Shown here piece by piece: positions 44,070 to 53,278 of a stretch of DNA of 64,000 nt. Location of the stretch: the NCBI GenBank assembly GCA_013112545.1, contig JABFGJ010000001.1, positions 248,001-312,000 of the forward strand, in the 5' to 3' direction. Origin of the DNA: Bacteroidota bacterium (GTDB lineage Bacteria; Bacteroidota; Bacteroidia; Flavobacteriales_E; Vicingaceae). Numbering within the stretch: position 1 is the first letter of the stretch; every line of letters starts with the position of its first letter. The notes under the pieces are model-generated. The model ran no database searches. It was not told where the DNA came from and worked only from the letters and a program-made list of their open reading frames with translations. A program made the position numbers and the translations under genes.

Positions 44070-44449
44070 AAAAAACAGCATACCTTTTAGCCTTGTTTCT
44101 ATTCTTTTCTGCTTGCGAAGAGGAAGAAAAATTACCTGATTATTTATTAAGTGAAGAGCGTTTTACAGAGGTTTTAACTGAAGTGCAGATTGCAGAATCT
44201 ATCGTACGGCTTGGTTATCATCGTTATCCAGATAGCCTCTATAGAAACGACAGTATTTACGGTGCTGCTTTTCGAAAAATGGAAATATCTCAGGCCATTT
44301 TTGACAGCAATATGAATTACTATTTAGATCATCCAAAACAATTAGCTAAGATATACGATCAGGTTTTGATTAACTTAAGCACCCGTACTGCTGAATTAAA
44401 AGCCAAACAAGTTCCTCTTTTAGAAGATCTCCCAAAAGAAACTCCCTAA
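44066..44449 (+). CDS. DUF4296 family lipoprotein
   Basis: A 127-aa protein with a lipoprotein signal (LFFSACEE, Cys about residue 17) and a helical body (SEERFTEVLTEVQIAESIVR, YRNDSIYGAAFRKMEISQ). This fits DUF4296, which is found in Bacteroidota, commonly after dihydroorotase and a glycosyltransferase as here. Function unknown; the lipid anchor suggests a periplasmic location. It overlaps dihydroorotase by ATGA and ends 2 bp before the convergent tsaB stop. Confidence 0.85.
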   Translation: MKKTAYLLALFLFFSACEEEEKLPDYLLSEERFTEVLTEVQIAESIVRLGYHRYPDSLYRNDSIYGAAFRKMEISQAIFDSNMNYYLDHPKQLAKIYDQVLINLSTRTAELKAKQVPLLEDLPKETP

Positions 44450-44451
44450 TT

Positions 44452-45138
44452 CTAGACTAATTTTTTTGACTTTATTGCCAAAAACTCTTTTAAATAATAG
44501 GGCTCGAAATATGCTAAATCTTCAAACTGCTGTAACTCATATTTTTGAAAAGCCAAATTTCCCATATGCCTGGCCGATGTTTCTCCAGAATATGAAAAGT
44601 CAGCATTAGTAGCATTTAAAATAGATTGACATTTAGCCGCTCCATCACCAAAAAAATAGACTTTTTGGCTTTTCAATTTTTCTTCGAAGCTCGTTTCATC
44701 TATAATTTTTGCAGTAACTGCCTCCAGCTCTTCACCATTAGCATGAAATAGAGAAACATAGACTTCCATTCTTCTTGCGTCAATCATTGGACAATAAAGT
44801 GCATTGTTGTCTTTTAATTTTTCAATGGCTCCATAAGCCATAGCTTCAAGTGTATTGATAGCAATTAAGGGAATTGAATTGCCATAACAGATGCCTTTGG
44901 CAAAAGCAACCCCAATTCTTAACCCAGTATATGAACCAGGGCCTTTAGAAACTGCAATAGCATTTAAGTCGGCTATCTTACATCCGTTTCTTTTTAATAA
45001 GGTGTCGGCAAAAGGAGCTAACAATTCTGCATGAGAATATTGCCCACCCAATTCCTCACAATCGATTAGTTCATTGTTTTTAAATAGTGCAACAGAACAA
45101 ATCTTCGTTGCCGTTTCAATTGCTAAAATGAGGGCCAA
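44452..45138 (-). CDS. tsaB: tRNA threonylcarbamoyladenosine biosynthesis protein TsaB
   Basis: A 228-aa ASKHA-fold protein that works with TsaD and TsaE in making t6A on ANN-decoding tRNAs. ILAIETATKICSVAL, VSKGPGSYTGLRIG and AFAKGICYG are typical. The normal length is about 220-230. It starts 2 bp after the efflux-adaptor stop and converges with the DUF4296 gene. TsaB lacks the catalytic metal site by nature and serves as scaffold. Confidence 0.95.
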   Translation of the reverse strand: MALILAIETATKICSVALFKNNELIDCEELGGQYSHAELLAPFADTLLKRNGCKIADLNAIAVSKGPGSYTGLRIGVAFAKGICYGNSIPLIAINTLEAMAYGAIEKLKDNNALYCPMIDARRMEVYVSLFHANGEELEAVTAKIIDETSFEEKLKSQKVYFFGDGAAKCQSILNATNADFSYSGETSARHMGNLAFQKYELQQFEDLAYFEPYYLKEFLAIKSKKLV

Positions 45139-45140
45139 TT

Positions 45141-46469
45141 TTAATCTTTTTCTTTAGAAAATAATTTGTCTTTAGTAACCACCTCTATCTTGTCACCATC
45201 TTTCAATTTCTTAGAAATAGATGTGTAGGGGCCAGAAACCACCTCGTCGCCTTCAGTCAATCCAGAAGTAATTTCAATATGCATGGTATTCTGAATTCCT
45301 GTTTCTACATAAACTTGCTTTACAACATCACCATCTACTATAAAGACACACTCTTTTAATTCTTCATCTTCCTTTTCTCCGGCTAGCGACGTTTTAAGTG
45401 TTTTAGCTTCTGATGTATCTTTTTCAGCTCTAGTGGTTACCGCTTGAATTGGAAGTGTCAACACATCTGTAGCTTCTGTGGTTCGTATGTCAACCGTTGC
45501 AGACATACCAGGTCTAAATGGCGAAAAATTAACATCTTTCCCATCCATCAATTTTTTATAAGAGCTCGGCAATATTCTAATTTTCACATCAAAGTTTGTG
45601 ACTTGATCGGCACTAGTTCCTAAAATATTAGCAGAGTTTGCAATTTCCGTAACCAACCCCTTAAACTTTTTTCCCAAATAGGCATCAACTTCGATTTCAG
45701 TTGTATCTCCAATGTTTACACGAACAATATCATTCTCATTTACCTCAACAGCTACTTCCATCACAGATAAATCAGCAACAGTTAATATCTCTGTACCAGC
45801 CATTTGTGCCGTTCCAACAACTCGTTCTCCTTTTTCTTTATTTAATTTGGTTATCGTACCATCCATGGGTGAATAAATCGATGTTCTTCCTAAGTTTTCT
45901 CTTGCTTCTTTCAATGTCGCTTCTGAACTTTTTACATTAAAAATACCTGCTTGCACACTTTCTTCAGCCGCATTCACATCCGCACTAGCTACTTCATAAG
46001 ATGCCTTTGCATTATCAAACTCAGATTGAGAAATCACATTGTCCTTATACAGTTTCTCGTTTCTTTCAAAGGTGGCTTTTGCATTCACAAATTGCGATTT
46101 AGATTGGGCAAGTCTGGCTCTTGTTCCAGCTAAATTTGCTCTAGTTGTGTTTAAAGCTGCTTCGGCTCTACTTAATGCCGACTCTACTAAATCTGGGTTT
46201 ATTTTTAAAAGCAAATCACCTTTCTTGACTAAATCGCCTTCCAAAACTGCCATTTCAATAATTTCTCCAGACACATCCGAGCTTATTACAACTTCTGTTT
46301 CTGGTTGTATTTTTCCGCTAGCAGCTACCGTTTCAACAATGGTTCTTTTCGTCACTTTTTCGCTCGTAACTTCTATACTTTTATTGGAAGAACCACCTTT
46401 TAATACACCCATTACGATTAGCAATGCAGCTGCAGCTAAAAGTATGATGATCCATTTTTTTGATTTCAT
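45141..46469 (-). CDS. Efflux periplasmic adaptor subunit (HlyD/MacA type)
   Basis: A 442-aa membrane-fusion protein with one N-terminal transmembrane helix (about residues 6-24, IILLAAAALLIVMGVL), lipoyl halves around EVVISSDVSGEIIEMAVLEG and YSPMDGTITKLNKEKGE, and a long alanine-rich coiled coil between them. The barrel and membrane-proximal regions follow. It is 7 bp downstream of a TolC-family gene, but no ABC or RND permease gene is adjacent; tsaB follows directly. It is therefore an adaptor/channel pair whose pump must be encoded elsewhere or lie outside the window. Confidence 0.9.
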   Translation of the reverse strand: MKSKKWIIILLAAAALLIVMGVLKGGSSNKSIEVTSEKVTKRTIVETVAASGKIQPETEVVISSDVSGEIIEMAVLEGDLVKKGDLLLKINPDLVESALSRAEAALNTTRANLAGTRARLAQSKSQFVNAKATFERNEKLYKDNVISQSEFDNAKASYEVASADVNAAEESVQAGIFNVKSSEATLKEARENLGRTSIYSPMDGTITKLNKEKGERVVGTAQMAGTEILTVADLSVMEVAVEVNENDIVRVNIGDTTEIEVDAYLGKKFKGLVTEIANSANILGTSADQVTNFDVKIRILPSSYKKLMDGKDVNFSPFRPGMSATVDIRTTEATDVLTLPIQAVTTRAEKDTSEAKTLKTSLAGEKEDEELKECVFIVDGDVVKQVYVETGIQNTMHIEITSGLTEGDEVVSGPYTSISKKLKDGDKIEVVTKDKLFSKEKD

Positions 46470-46476
46470 GATAGTA

Positions 46477-47853
46477 CTATTTATTGAAACTTATTGCTTT
46501 TCCTTGGTAAAAATCTAACACTTTTGTCTTAAAAATGTATTCGTATTTCGCTTGTAATAACTCAGATTCAGCATTATTCAACCTGTTTTTTTCATTGTTA
46601 AACTCAAAAGAATTTAACATCCCCACATCAAATCGTTGCTTGGTATAATTAAAAGATAAATTCAATGCGTCAACTGATTTTTCAGCTGCCTTATATCTTT
46701 TTAATGCTGCTATTGCGTCATTATGCGCTGATTCAATTTTTTGCCTTAACTGCAATTTTGTGTCTTCTAAATTTAACTCTGCAATCTCCAAACTTAATTT
46801 AGCTCGTTGCACATTTGACCTTGCGCTCATCCCATTAAATATTGGAATGTTAATTCTAAATCCGACAGATTTATTAAAGTTATCGTCTAGCTGGTCATTA
46901 AAAGGCTTTACCCTTAATTCTCCATCAGCAAATTCTTTATTGTTTTCAGAAAACCCTGAACCTATAGAGCCAGTTGCACTTAAATTCGGACTATAAGCCC
47001 CTCTTGCAATATCCTTAGATTTTTCTGCACTATAATAACTGTATTCCGCACTTTTTACTTCTGGCATTGTTTCAAGTGCAGTTAAGTATAAAGCTCCAGG
47101 AGTAATCAATTCAGAAACACCTTGAAAACTCTCTAAGTTTGGCATTACAACATCAAAATTGGATGCATCTTCTAGTCTTAATATTTGGGCTAAATTGAGT
47201 GTTGTAATGTTTAATTGATTTTCAGCATTGATTTTTTGTAATTCTTCTGAAGCGTATTGCGCTTGAATTTCGCGTAAATTCCCTTCCGGAAGACTGCCCG
47301 CATCTACTAATTTTTGAATTCTAGTAATTTGTCCGCTTGTAACTTGTAATTGACGTTCGGCATTTTTGACCAATTCATGACTAAATAAAATTTGCAAGTA
47401 AAAATTCGCAATATTTAATGAAATATCATTTTGCATTTTTTCCATATCAAATCTGCTTGCTTGCAAATCAGCTTGGTTTTTCTTAACTGTATTTAATGTT
47501 TGAAATCCATTAAATAAAGTAACTGAGGAAGACAAGGATAGTGAATTTGAACGCACTTGTGAAGTCGCAAATTGATTGGTAAATGGATCAATTGTCTGTC
47601 CAAAATTATAGGTATGACTTGCAAAGCCATTTATATTGGGCAACATTCCATATTTTGATTGCGCTAAATTTTGATTGGTAATCAAAAGATTCAATTCGCT
47701 TTGTTGAATTTGGATATTGTTTTCTAAAGCATGATTGATACACTCTTCTAAAGTCCATTGTTTTGTTTCAGGTTGAGCCTGAACGCTAATGCTAAGAAGG
47801 GCAAATACTCCTGTCAAAAAATAAGATTGAATACTTGATTTTATATTTTTCAT
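46477..47853 (-). CDS. TolC family outer membrane protein
   Basis: A 458-aa outer-membrane channel with a signal peptide (ending ISVQAQ). QWTLEECINHALENNIQIQQ begins the first TolC repeat; a second repeat starts near residue 245 (TPGALYLTALETMPEVKSAE). It is first of a TolC-adaptor-tsaB run on the minus strand. It differs clearly from the TolC of 8541-9857, so the two serve separate systems. Confidence 0.92.
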   Translation of the reverse strand: MKNIKSSIQSYFLTGVFALLSISVQAQPETKQWTLEECINHALENNIQIQQSELNLLITNQNLAQSKYGMLPNINGFASHTYNFGQTIDPFTNQFATSQVRSNSLSLSSSVTLFNGFQTLNTVKKNQADLQASRFDMEKMQNDISLNIANFYLQILFSHELVKNAERQLQVTSGQITRIQKLVDAGSLPEGNLREIQAQYASEELQKINAENQLNITTLNLAQILRLEDASNFDVVMPNLESFQGVSELITPGALYLTALETMPEVKSAEYSYYSAEKSKDIARGAYSPNLSATGSIGSGFSENNKEFADGELRVKPFNDQLDDNFNKSVGFRINIPIFNGMSARSNVQRAKLSLEIAELNLEDTKLQLRQKIESAHNDAIAALKRYKAAEKSVDALNLSFNYTKQRFDVGMLNSFEFNNEKNRLNNAESELLQAKYEYIFKTKVLDFYQGKAISFNK

Positions 47854-47970
47854 GCTAAAAGATAATTTAAGGAAGCTAATATAAAACTATTCTAAGTGGC
47901 TAATTGATTTGATTTTATAATCGGTCGAAGGATTCATTTAAATGGCAAAATCGCCTTTTAAATGATCGAC

Positions 47971-48849
47971 TTATAAAAATCGGCGTTCCACCAAAAGATG
48001 TAATGCTTTTGACATTTCACTACTTTTATTCCAATTATGCTTATTGGCTAAATTGTTAAAGTGTTTAAGTGCATCTTCTCTATTGTCAAATGTGTTTAAG
48101 GTATTTAATTCATTTTTGAATTCATCTAAATCTCCATCAAACAATTCATTCGCATAGAAATACCGCTCATTTAGGCCAATAGCAGAAACTAAATCAGTAA
48201 TGGGTTGTTTTTGTAATTGATCGCCAAGACTTGCGTCTGCTTCGGCATACTGTTCATTAATGTCAGGAAGATTACCAATGTTTTCGTCTTCTAAATTCTT
48301 TATAATTTCATTAACAACCTCTTCATCTGCACCATCAATCGTAGATACAATGGTTTCCTCAACTTCTATGTTGATTTGATTTTCTTCGTTTAAATCCTCA
48401 TCTTCTTGCGAGTCTCCATGAATATAGTCCTCTTCATCTTCATCGGATTCCACTTCCATTTCAATGAAAATCTCTTCATCATCTTCTAAGTCAATTGATT
48501 TAACATCAGACTCATCAACTTCCATTTCAACATAAATTTCATCTTGATCGTCACTTTCGTTCATAGATTGAACTTGAGCCTCCGCATCTAAACTCCTTTC
48601 TTCTGATGGCCTAGCCTTTTGTTTTGCTTTAAACAATATATCCGAACTAAACTCTTCAGCTTCCCAACCTTGCTCTTGGGCAATGAGGTATTTTAAAATT
48701 ACTGTAGTTTCGTGTAGTCTATTAATTTTTGATAAAATCACGCTTAATTCCAACATCGGAATCGTTTTAACATCAGATAATCTGTCTGAATGTTGCTTAA
48801 TGTTATCAATTAATGCATTTATTTCTTTTCTTTTGCTATTACTATCCAT
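47971..48849 (-). CDS. Acidic conserved hypothetical protein
   Basis: A 292-aa protein with no signal peptide or membrane segment. Residues 1-80 are ordinary and helical. Residues ~95-190 are strongly acidic, with two related blocks (EIYVEMEVDESD and EIFIEMEVESDE) and long Asp/Glu runs, so probably disordered. The C-terminal ~75 residues form a small helical domain (PITDLVSAIGLNERYFYANELFDGD; REDALKHFNNLANKHNW) of a kind I recall in other Bacteroidota proteins of unknown function. It is divergent from tdk. Function unknown; possible scaffold or chaperone-like role is speculation. Confidence 0.75.
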   Translation of the reverse strand: MDSNSKRKEINALIDNIKQHSDRLSDVKTIPMLELSVILSKINRLHETTVILKYLIAQEQGWEAEEFSSDILFKAKQKARPSEERSLDAEAQVQSMNESDDQDEIYVEMEVDESDVKSIDLEDDEEIFIEMEVESDEDEEDYIHGDSQEDEDLNEENQINIEVEETIVSTIDGADEEVVNEIIKNLEDENIGNLPDINEQYAEADASLGDQLQKQPITDLVSAIGLNERYFYANELFDGDLDEFKNELNTLNTFDNREDALKHFNNLANKHNWNKSSEMSKALHLLVERRFL

Positions 48850-48855
48850 CGGATT

Positions 48856-48888
48856 TTTGCTAACTCTAGTTGTTAAATAATATCTTTG
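48856..48888 (+). promoter_or_regulatory. Bacteroidota-type promoter for tdk-alr
   Basis: TTTG (48856-48859), 21 bases and TATCTTTG (48881-48888) match TTG-N17-23-TAnnTTTG. The transcription start would be about 48895, leaving a 28-base leader to the tdk ATG. This is one of the best promoter matches in the window. Confidence 0.65.
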
Positions 48889-48922
48889 CAGGCATCAAAT
48901 TTAATACTTCTATTTAAAGAAT

Positions 48923-49510
48923 ATGTTTCTCGAAAATACAATTAATTCTAAAAAAAGAAAAGGATGGATAGAAGTTATCTGTGGTTCTATGTTTTCTGGA
49001 AAAACTGAAGAACTAATCAGAAGGTTAAAACGAGCTAAAATCGCCAAACAAAAAGTTGAAATATTTAAGCCAAGCATAGATACTCGATACGATGAAATAG
49101 CTGTTGTCTCTCACGATGACAATCAAATTAGATCAACACCTGTGCCTGCTTCGGCTAATATTCCACTATTAATTAATGATGAAGAAGTCATCGGAATTGA
49201 CGAAGCACAGTTTTTTGATATGGAATTAGTTGGGGTTTGCAATCGATTGGCTAATCAAGGTATTCGAGTTATTGTAGCCGGTTTGGATATGGACTATAAA
49301 GGCAAACCTTTTGGGCCAATTCCAGCATTGTTGGCCACTGCCGAATATGTAACTAAGGTGCATGCGATTTGCGTTGACTGTGGCAATTTAGCCAATCATT
49401 CGCATCGAATTACAGACAATGAAAAATTGGTAATGCTTGGAGAAACAGATAGCTATGAACCTCTTTGCAGAAATTGTTTTGTAGAAAAGACTTCAAATTA
49501 TAAACTATGA
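48923..49510 (+). CDS. tdk: Thymidine kinase (type II)
   Basis: A 195-aa deoxynucleoside kinase of the human TK1-like type that phosphorylates thymidine for salvage. The Walker A motif is [10 protein letters not shown] (residues 21-30), IDEAQFFD gives the Walker B region, and the Zn-binding Cys pairs are CVDCGN and CRNCF. The C-terminal lasso region is intact. Its stop overlaps the start of alr by 4 bp (ATGA), so the two are coupled despite unrelated functions. Confidence 0.96.
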   Translation: MFLENTINSKKRKGWIEVICGSMFSGKTEELIRRLKRAKIAKQKVEIFKPSIDTRYDEIAVVSHDDNQIRSTPVPASANIPLLINDEEVIGIDEAQFFDMELVGVCNRLANQGIRVIVAGLDMDYKGKPFGPIPALLATAEYVTKVHAICVDCGNLANHSHRITDNEKLVMLGETDSYEPLCRNCFVEKTSNYKL

Positions 49511-50643
49511 AGAAGTCTGAATTTTTGAATGAGTCGGGCACTAACCTTGTCGTAAATAAATCCTTACTCCACGAAAACTTATCCTTTTTTAAGTCTAAAT
49601 TAAAAAAAGAGACCTTAATAATGGCTATGGTAAAAGCGGTTGCTTATGGCCATGGTAGCTCCCTTATTGCAAATGAGCTGCAAGCAAGCAATTTGGTGAA
49701 TTACTTTGGAGTTTCAAACATCGATAAAGGGATTGAACTTCGAAAAAATGGGATTACACTACCTATAATGGTTACCAATCCGATTTCTGAAAATTTTGAT
49801 GCACTTATCGTTCATAAACTTGAACCAGTTTTACATAATTTAGAACTAGCTCAAGCATTTGATGCCTATATCAAAAACAAAGGCATTATACCCAATACTT
49901 TTCCTGTTCATGTCAAATTTAATACTGGCATGAATCGCTTTGGAATAGAGCCAAATCAAGTTGAAGAATTTATAGCAATGAACTCCACAGCTTCCTGGCA
50001 TTTAAAGTCAGTGATGAGTCATTTGGCTTGTAGCGATATGGAAAGTGAAGATGAATTTACAAGGAATCAATTTTCTTCTTTTAAGGCGATTCGAAGGAAG
50101 TTAAATCTTGCATTAGAGCAGGCTCCAATATATCATATTTTAAATTCCAATGGCCTCATTCGTTTCCCAGAAGAACAGCATCAAATGGTGAGAATTGGGA
50201 TAGGATTATATGGAGCAACAGAATTTGAACCCGCTAGACCACTTTTAAAACCAATTGCTTATTTAAAAACGAAAGTTGCACAGGTTCGCTTTGTTAAAAA
50301 GGGGGAATCAATTAGTTATGCGAGAAGTGGTAGTGCAACAGAATCGTGTTATATCGGCACTTTAACAATCGGTTATGCCGATGGATTTCCCCGAAAACTG
50401 GGAAATGGAAATTGGCATTTTGAATTAGCAGGAAAACTATATCCTACCATAGGGAATGTGTGTATGGATTACACCATGATTAACTTTGGTACAGAAAAAC
50501 CTGAAGTAGAATTAGAAGAAAATGTATTTGTTTTTGGAGGTCAGAAATCTATTTACGATTATGCGGCAGCACAAGGCACAATATGTTATGAAGCCATGAC
50601 CAATATTGGCACTCGAGTGCATCGTTTTTTTATAATCGATTAA
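49507..50643 (+). CDS. alr: Alanine racemase
   Basis: A 378-aa PLP enzyme making D-Ala for peptidoglycan. The PLP Lys is Lys43 ([11 protein letters not shown]), the N-terminal TIM barrel carries [12 protein letters not shown] and HILNSNG, and the C-terminal domain has the catalytic Tyr in [10 protein letters not shown], then [10 protein letters not shown]. The length is typical. It is coupled to tdk and its stop overlaps by 4 bp the end of the convergent glycosyltransferase gene. Confidence 0.95.
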   Translation: MKKSEFLNESGTNLVVNKSLLHENLSFFKSKLKKETLIMAMVKAVAYGHGSSLIANELQASNLVNYFGVSNIDKGIELRKNGITLPIMVTNPISENFDALIVHKLEPVLHNLELAQAFDAYIKNKGIIPNTFPVHVKFNTGMNRFGIEPNQVEEFIAMNSTASWHLKSVMSHLACSDMESEDEFTRNQFSSFKAIRRKLNLALEQAPIYHILNSNGLIRFPEEQHQMVRIGIGLYGATEFEPARPLLKPIAYLKTKVAQVRFVKKGESISYARSGSATESCYIGTLTIGYADGFPRKLGNGNWHFELAGKLYPTIGNVCMDYTMINFGTEKPEVELEENVFVFGGQKSIYDYAAAQGTICYEAMTNIGTRVHRFFIID

Positions 50644-51716
50644 GTTTTTGATAAAAACTCGTGAACCGAATTCTTGAGTAAATCATCGTCCCATTCTATT
50701 CCTAATCCCGAAAAATTTAAAGCTTCTTCATATTGCTCATCAATTGACAATTTACTGCGAGTTGTATAAAAGGCCAATCCCTGTTTCATTAACTTACTTG
50801 CTAAATACTCCTGTTCTGTTTGGCCGTTGGTTGGCACAAAAAAAGCCTTCTTTTGAAGTTTTGATAAGTCCATAATGGAAGAATAACCTGAGCGACACAA
50901 AACCATTTTAGACATTAAAATTGCTTTTTGCAATTTATTAGAAGTCAGGTAGGCTAAACGAGTTATGTTTCCGATTACCTCTTCTTGCTCCGACTCTGCG
51001 TCAACTAAACCTCTAACCACAAGTGATTTTAAATTACTTTTTCTCAATTGAGCCATAATGTTGTTTTCTAGCATTGTTCGGCTTGGTTCTGGCCCCGATA
51101 AAACAACAAGTAAATCATACCGGACTTCTGGTTTATAATAAGCAGGAATGGCAAAACGAGAAAGAGGGCCAACAAACCTTAAGTTTTCCAATTTTGATTT
51201 TCGATGAGATAAGTCTCCACTTAAATTTGGTTCTCCAATAAAATCTGGTACCCAGCAAAAATTATATTTTGACGCATAAAACTGAGTTAGATTTTTAAAA
51301 ACAAATGAAAAAATTGAGGCTTTGATAAATAATTGATGTGTAATTAAGACACAAGGAATTTTCGAAGTAAATAAGCCATAACGATTATCCGAAATAATTC
51401 CATCAATATTATAACTCTGAATAATAGACTGAATGATATCTTGCTCTTCACGAACCCATTTCAAAAACTTAGGCGCTCTTCTAGCCATAAAAAAACTCAT
51501 CGGCATTCGTTTGGGATAAGCGACGTTCATTCCCGGCATATAAACATGCTCAATATTCGGAAACTCATGCAACAGTAGCTTCAGGGGTTTATTGGCTGCA
51601 CCTACAATAACCTCAGCTCCTTGAGCCTGCAACTCATGTATAATAGGAATACAACGGCTTGCATGTCCCAAACCCCAATCTAAAGGAGCAACTAAGATTC
51701 TTTTTTGTTGATTCAT
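50640..51716 (-). CDS. MurG-like glycosyltransferase family protein
   Basis: A 358-aa GT-B fold protein. LVAPLDWGLGHASRCIP at the start is the GT28/MurG-like N-terminal loop (Gly-rich, His). The C-terminal half includes VLSGPEPSRT and MSKMVLCRSGYSSIMDLSKLQKK, the donor-binding region, and QTEQEYLASKL. The ATG at 51716 is preferred to a TTG at 51725 because of a -7 box between them. Family members act on cell-envelope glycans; donor and acceptor unknown. It converges with alr and is divergent from the SDR. Confidence 0.82.
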   Translation of the reverse strand: MNQQKRILVAPLDWGLGHASRCIPIIHELQAQGAEVIVGAANKPLKLLLHEFPNIEHVYMPGMNVAYPKRMPMSFFMARRAPKFLKWVREEQDIIQSIIQSYNIDGIISDNRYGLFTSKIPCVLITHQLFIKASIFSFVFKNLTQFYASKYNFCWVPDFIGEPNLSGDLSHRKSKLENLRFVGPLSRFAIPAYYKPEVRYDLLVVLSGPEPSRTMLENNIMAQLRKSNLKSLVVRGLVDAESEQEEVIGNITRLAYLTSNKLQKAILMSKMVLCRSGYSSIMDLSKLQKKAFFVPTNGQTEQEYLASKLMKQGLAFYTTRSKLSIDEQYEEALNFSGLGIEWDDDLLKNSVHEFLSKT

Positions 51717-51740
51717 TCCACTCAAAGTTAGTTAATTTTG
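51708..51740 (+). promoter_or_regulatory. Promoter for the SDR gene, apparently near-leaderless
   Basis: TTG (51708-51710), 22 bases and TAATTTTG (51733-51740) match the phylum consensus. The box ends six bases before the ATG at 51747, so transcription probably starts at or beside the start codon. A TTG start at 51738 would fall inside the -7 box and is rejected. Confidence 0.55.
51723..51730 (-). promoter_or_regulatory. -7 element for the glycosyltransferase gene, near-leaderless
   Basis: The minus-strand TAACTTTG matches TAnnTTTG and ends six bases before the ATG at 51716. It is 2 bp from the plus-strand -7 element of the divergent gene. A TTG partner at the normal distance was not found. 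Confidence 0.45.
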
Positions 51741-51746
51741 AAACCT

Positions 51747-52433
51747 ATGAAAGCATTAATTAGCGGCGCAACAAGAGGAATTGGAAAAGCAATAGCAAAA
51801 AACCTCAGTGAAAAGGGCTATGATTTAATCTTGCTAGCAAGAAATAAATCTGATTTAGAGAAACTTAAAGAAGAACTAATGCCCTTTGGAAATACTATTC
51901 AAATTTTTTCAATTGACTTAAAAAATGATGCTGAATACTCTGCTTTAGCAACAAGTTTGTCAAATGAAGAAAGTTTAGATGTTCTTATTAATAATGTAGG
52001 AATATTTAACACCAACAATGCTGATTTAATAAACCCAGACGATTTGGTTGACTTGCTAAAAATTAACTTGCTTGCAGCAATTAAGCTAAGCAATCTTTTT
52101 ATTCCAAAAATGAAAGAAAAACAAGAGGGAAGCATTATCAACATTGGTTCTGTAATGGGCTTGAAAGCTGCACCCTTTGCAAGCAATTATTCCATAACAA
52201 AACACGCTTTTAAGGGTTGGAACGATGCTTTGCGCGATGAATTAAGAACTGATGGAATAAAAGTAAATGCCATTTATCCTGGCGCAGTAAACACCTCATC
52301 TTGGGATGGAATGAACGTTGACCGAACTGCGATGATTCAACCTGATGATATTGCAAAAATTGTAAATACTCTACTGGATTTGCACGACAGCACTTTGGTA
52401 GAAGACATTGTTTTATCTCCTTTGCAGTTTTAA
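51747..52433 (+). CDS. Short-chain dehydrogenase/reductase (SDR)
   Basis: A 228-aa classical SDR. The ATG at 51747 gives ALISGATRGIGKAIAKNL with the Gly motif of the cofactor site, NNVGIF (the NNAG equivalent), catalytic Ser in INIGSVMG and the YSITK Tyr-x3-Lys. The Asn of the NNVG site and Lys suggest an active reductase. Substrate unknown; the nucleotide preference cannot be read with confidence. It is monocistronic as far as can be seen and divergent from the glycosyltransferase gene. Confidence 0.9.
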   Translation: MKALISGATRGIGKAIAKNLSEKGYDLILLARNKSDLEKLKEELMPFGNTIQIFSIDLKNDAEYSALATSLSNEESLDVLINNVGIFNTNNADLINPDDLVDLLKINLLAAIKLSNLFIPKMKEKQEGSIINIGSVMGLKAAPFASNYSITKHAFKGWNDALRDELRTDGIKVNAIYPGAVNTSSWDGMNVDRTAMIQPDDIAKIVNTLLDLHDSTLVEDIVLSPLQF

Positions 52434-52492
52434 TAAACTAAGCTGAAATAAATTTGACTCGTTATAGATTTATTGGGAGTGAATACTCTTTT

Positions 52493-52539
52493 TGGCCCCT
52501 TATATTTGGGATAAATAAACGTTTGAGCATAAGGGGCTA
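52493..52539 (+). promoter_or_regulatory. Long inverted repeat after the SDR gene
   Basis: GCCCCTTAT (52495-52503) and ATAAGGGGC (52529-52537) pair perfectly across a 25-base loop, and the stem extends by a G-T and A-T pairs to about 12 bp. It may be a weak terminator of the SDR gene or the border of the following orphan-gene cassette. There is no T run. Confidence 0.4.
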
Positions 52540-52586
52540 AAGGTTTGGGCTTTTGCTATGTTTGGGTGTTGTGCAACAATTAAAAA

Positions 52587-53108
52587 ATGAGAATAACAAT
52601 TACAATTCTATTTTTACAATTCTTCTTGAATGCGAAAGCTCAGTCTAAGGAATATATATCCTTCATCTCAGATTGGGAATCAACCTATTCAAAATTACCT
52701 GAATTTAATGGGTTCGATTTATATGTTGATGCAAATTTCTTTGGGATAATCGGTGATTTTTTTGGAGACAATATAAATGACCATGTATTCTATATTATAG
52801 ATAGTACAAATAAGGTTAAGTTGGCATTAATTGACAAAGGAATAAAACAAAAAGTGTACATTCTAGGATTGCATGATGATCCATTTGATATTGATGACTA
52901 CAAGTGGGCAGAAATAATTAAAAAGGTAAATAGAGGTGAAGTTTTGTGGTCGAATTTTACAGACGATTTTAGAAAATTAAGCGAAGTCCCAGAGAGTGAA
53001 AAAATTTATCTGAATTATGATGCTCTTTATCTTCATGCTGCTGAATCTTGTGGTAGAGGTTTCGTTTATTGGAAAAGTGGAAAATTTCATTGGTTACAAC
53101 AAGAATAA
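52587..53108 (+). CDS. Hypothetical secreted protein
   Basis: A 173-aa protein with a signal peptide (MRITITILFLQFFLNAKAQ). No known family was recognised. The body is acidic and aromatic (SFISDWESTYSKLPEFNG; CGRGFVYWKSGKFHW near the end) with one Cys. It stands alone: 153 bp after the SDR gene and 170 bp before the DUF486 gene, with imperfect inverted repeats on both sides (GTTTGGG near 52544 and 52560; CCCAAAC near 53135). TATGTTTG at 52557-52564 could be its -7 element. Function unknown. Confidence 0.7.
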   Translation: MRITITILFLQFFLNAKAQSKEYISFISDWESTYSKLPEFNGFDLYVDANFFGIIGDFFGDNINDHVFYIIDSTNKVKLALIDKGIKQKVYILGLHDDPFDIDDYKWAEIIKKVNRGEVLWSNFTDDFRKLSEVPESEKIYLNYDALYLHAAESCGRGFVYWKSGKFHWLQQE

Positions 53109-53278
53109 AAAGAATTAATATTCAAACCCAACAACCCAAACCTACAACAGCAGATTATTAAATCCAACAATCTTAAAGAACTTATTTATATTTATCATTT
53201 CTAGGTGCAAGACACTGTATTAAAAAAGCAATGCCTAAGAAACTTGTAAAAAACCCGAATTAAATTATTGAGGTAAAA
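53109..53278. other. Intergenic region around the orphan gene
   Basis: Near its left end the sequence has CAAACCCAACAACCC then AAACC (53123-53142), partly inverted relative to 52543-52571. Beyond this I see no gene or hairpin. Confidence 0.45.

Noticed and set aside
52493-53142. Integron attC sites around the orphan gene
   Set aside because: The inverted repeats lack a convincing attC consensus and no integrase is in the window; only a cassette-like layout is claimed.
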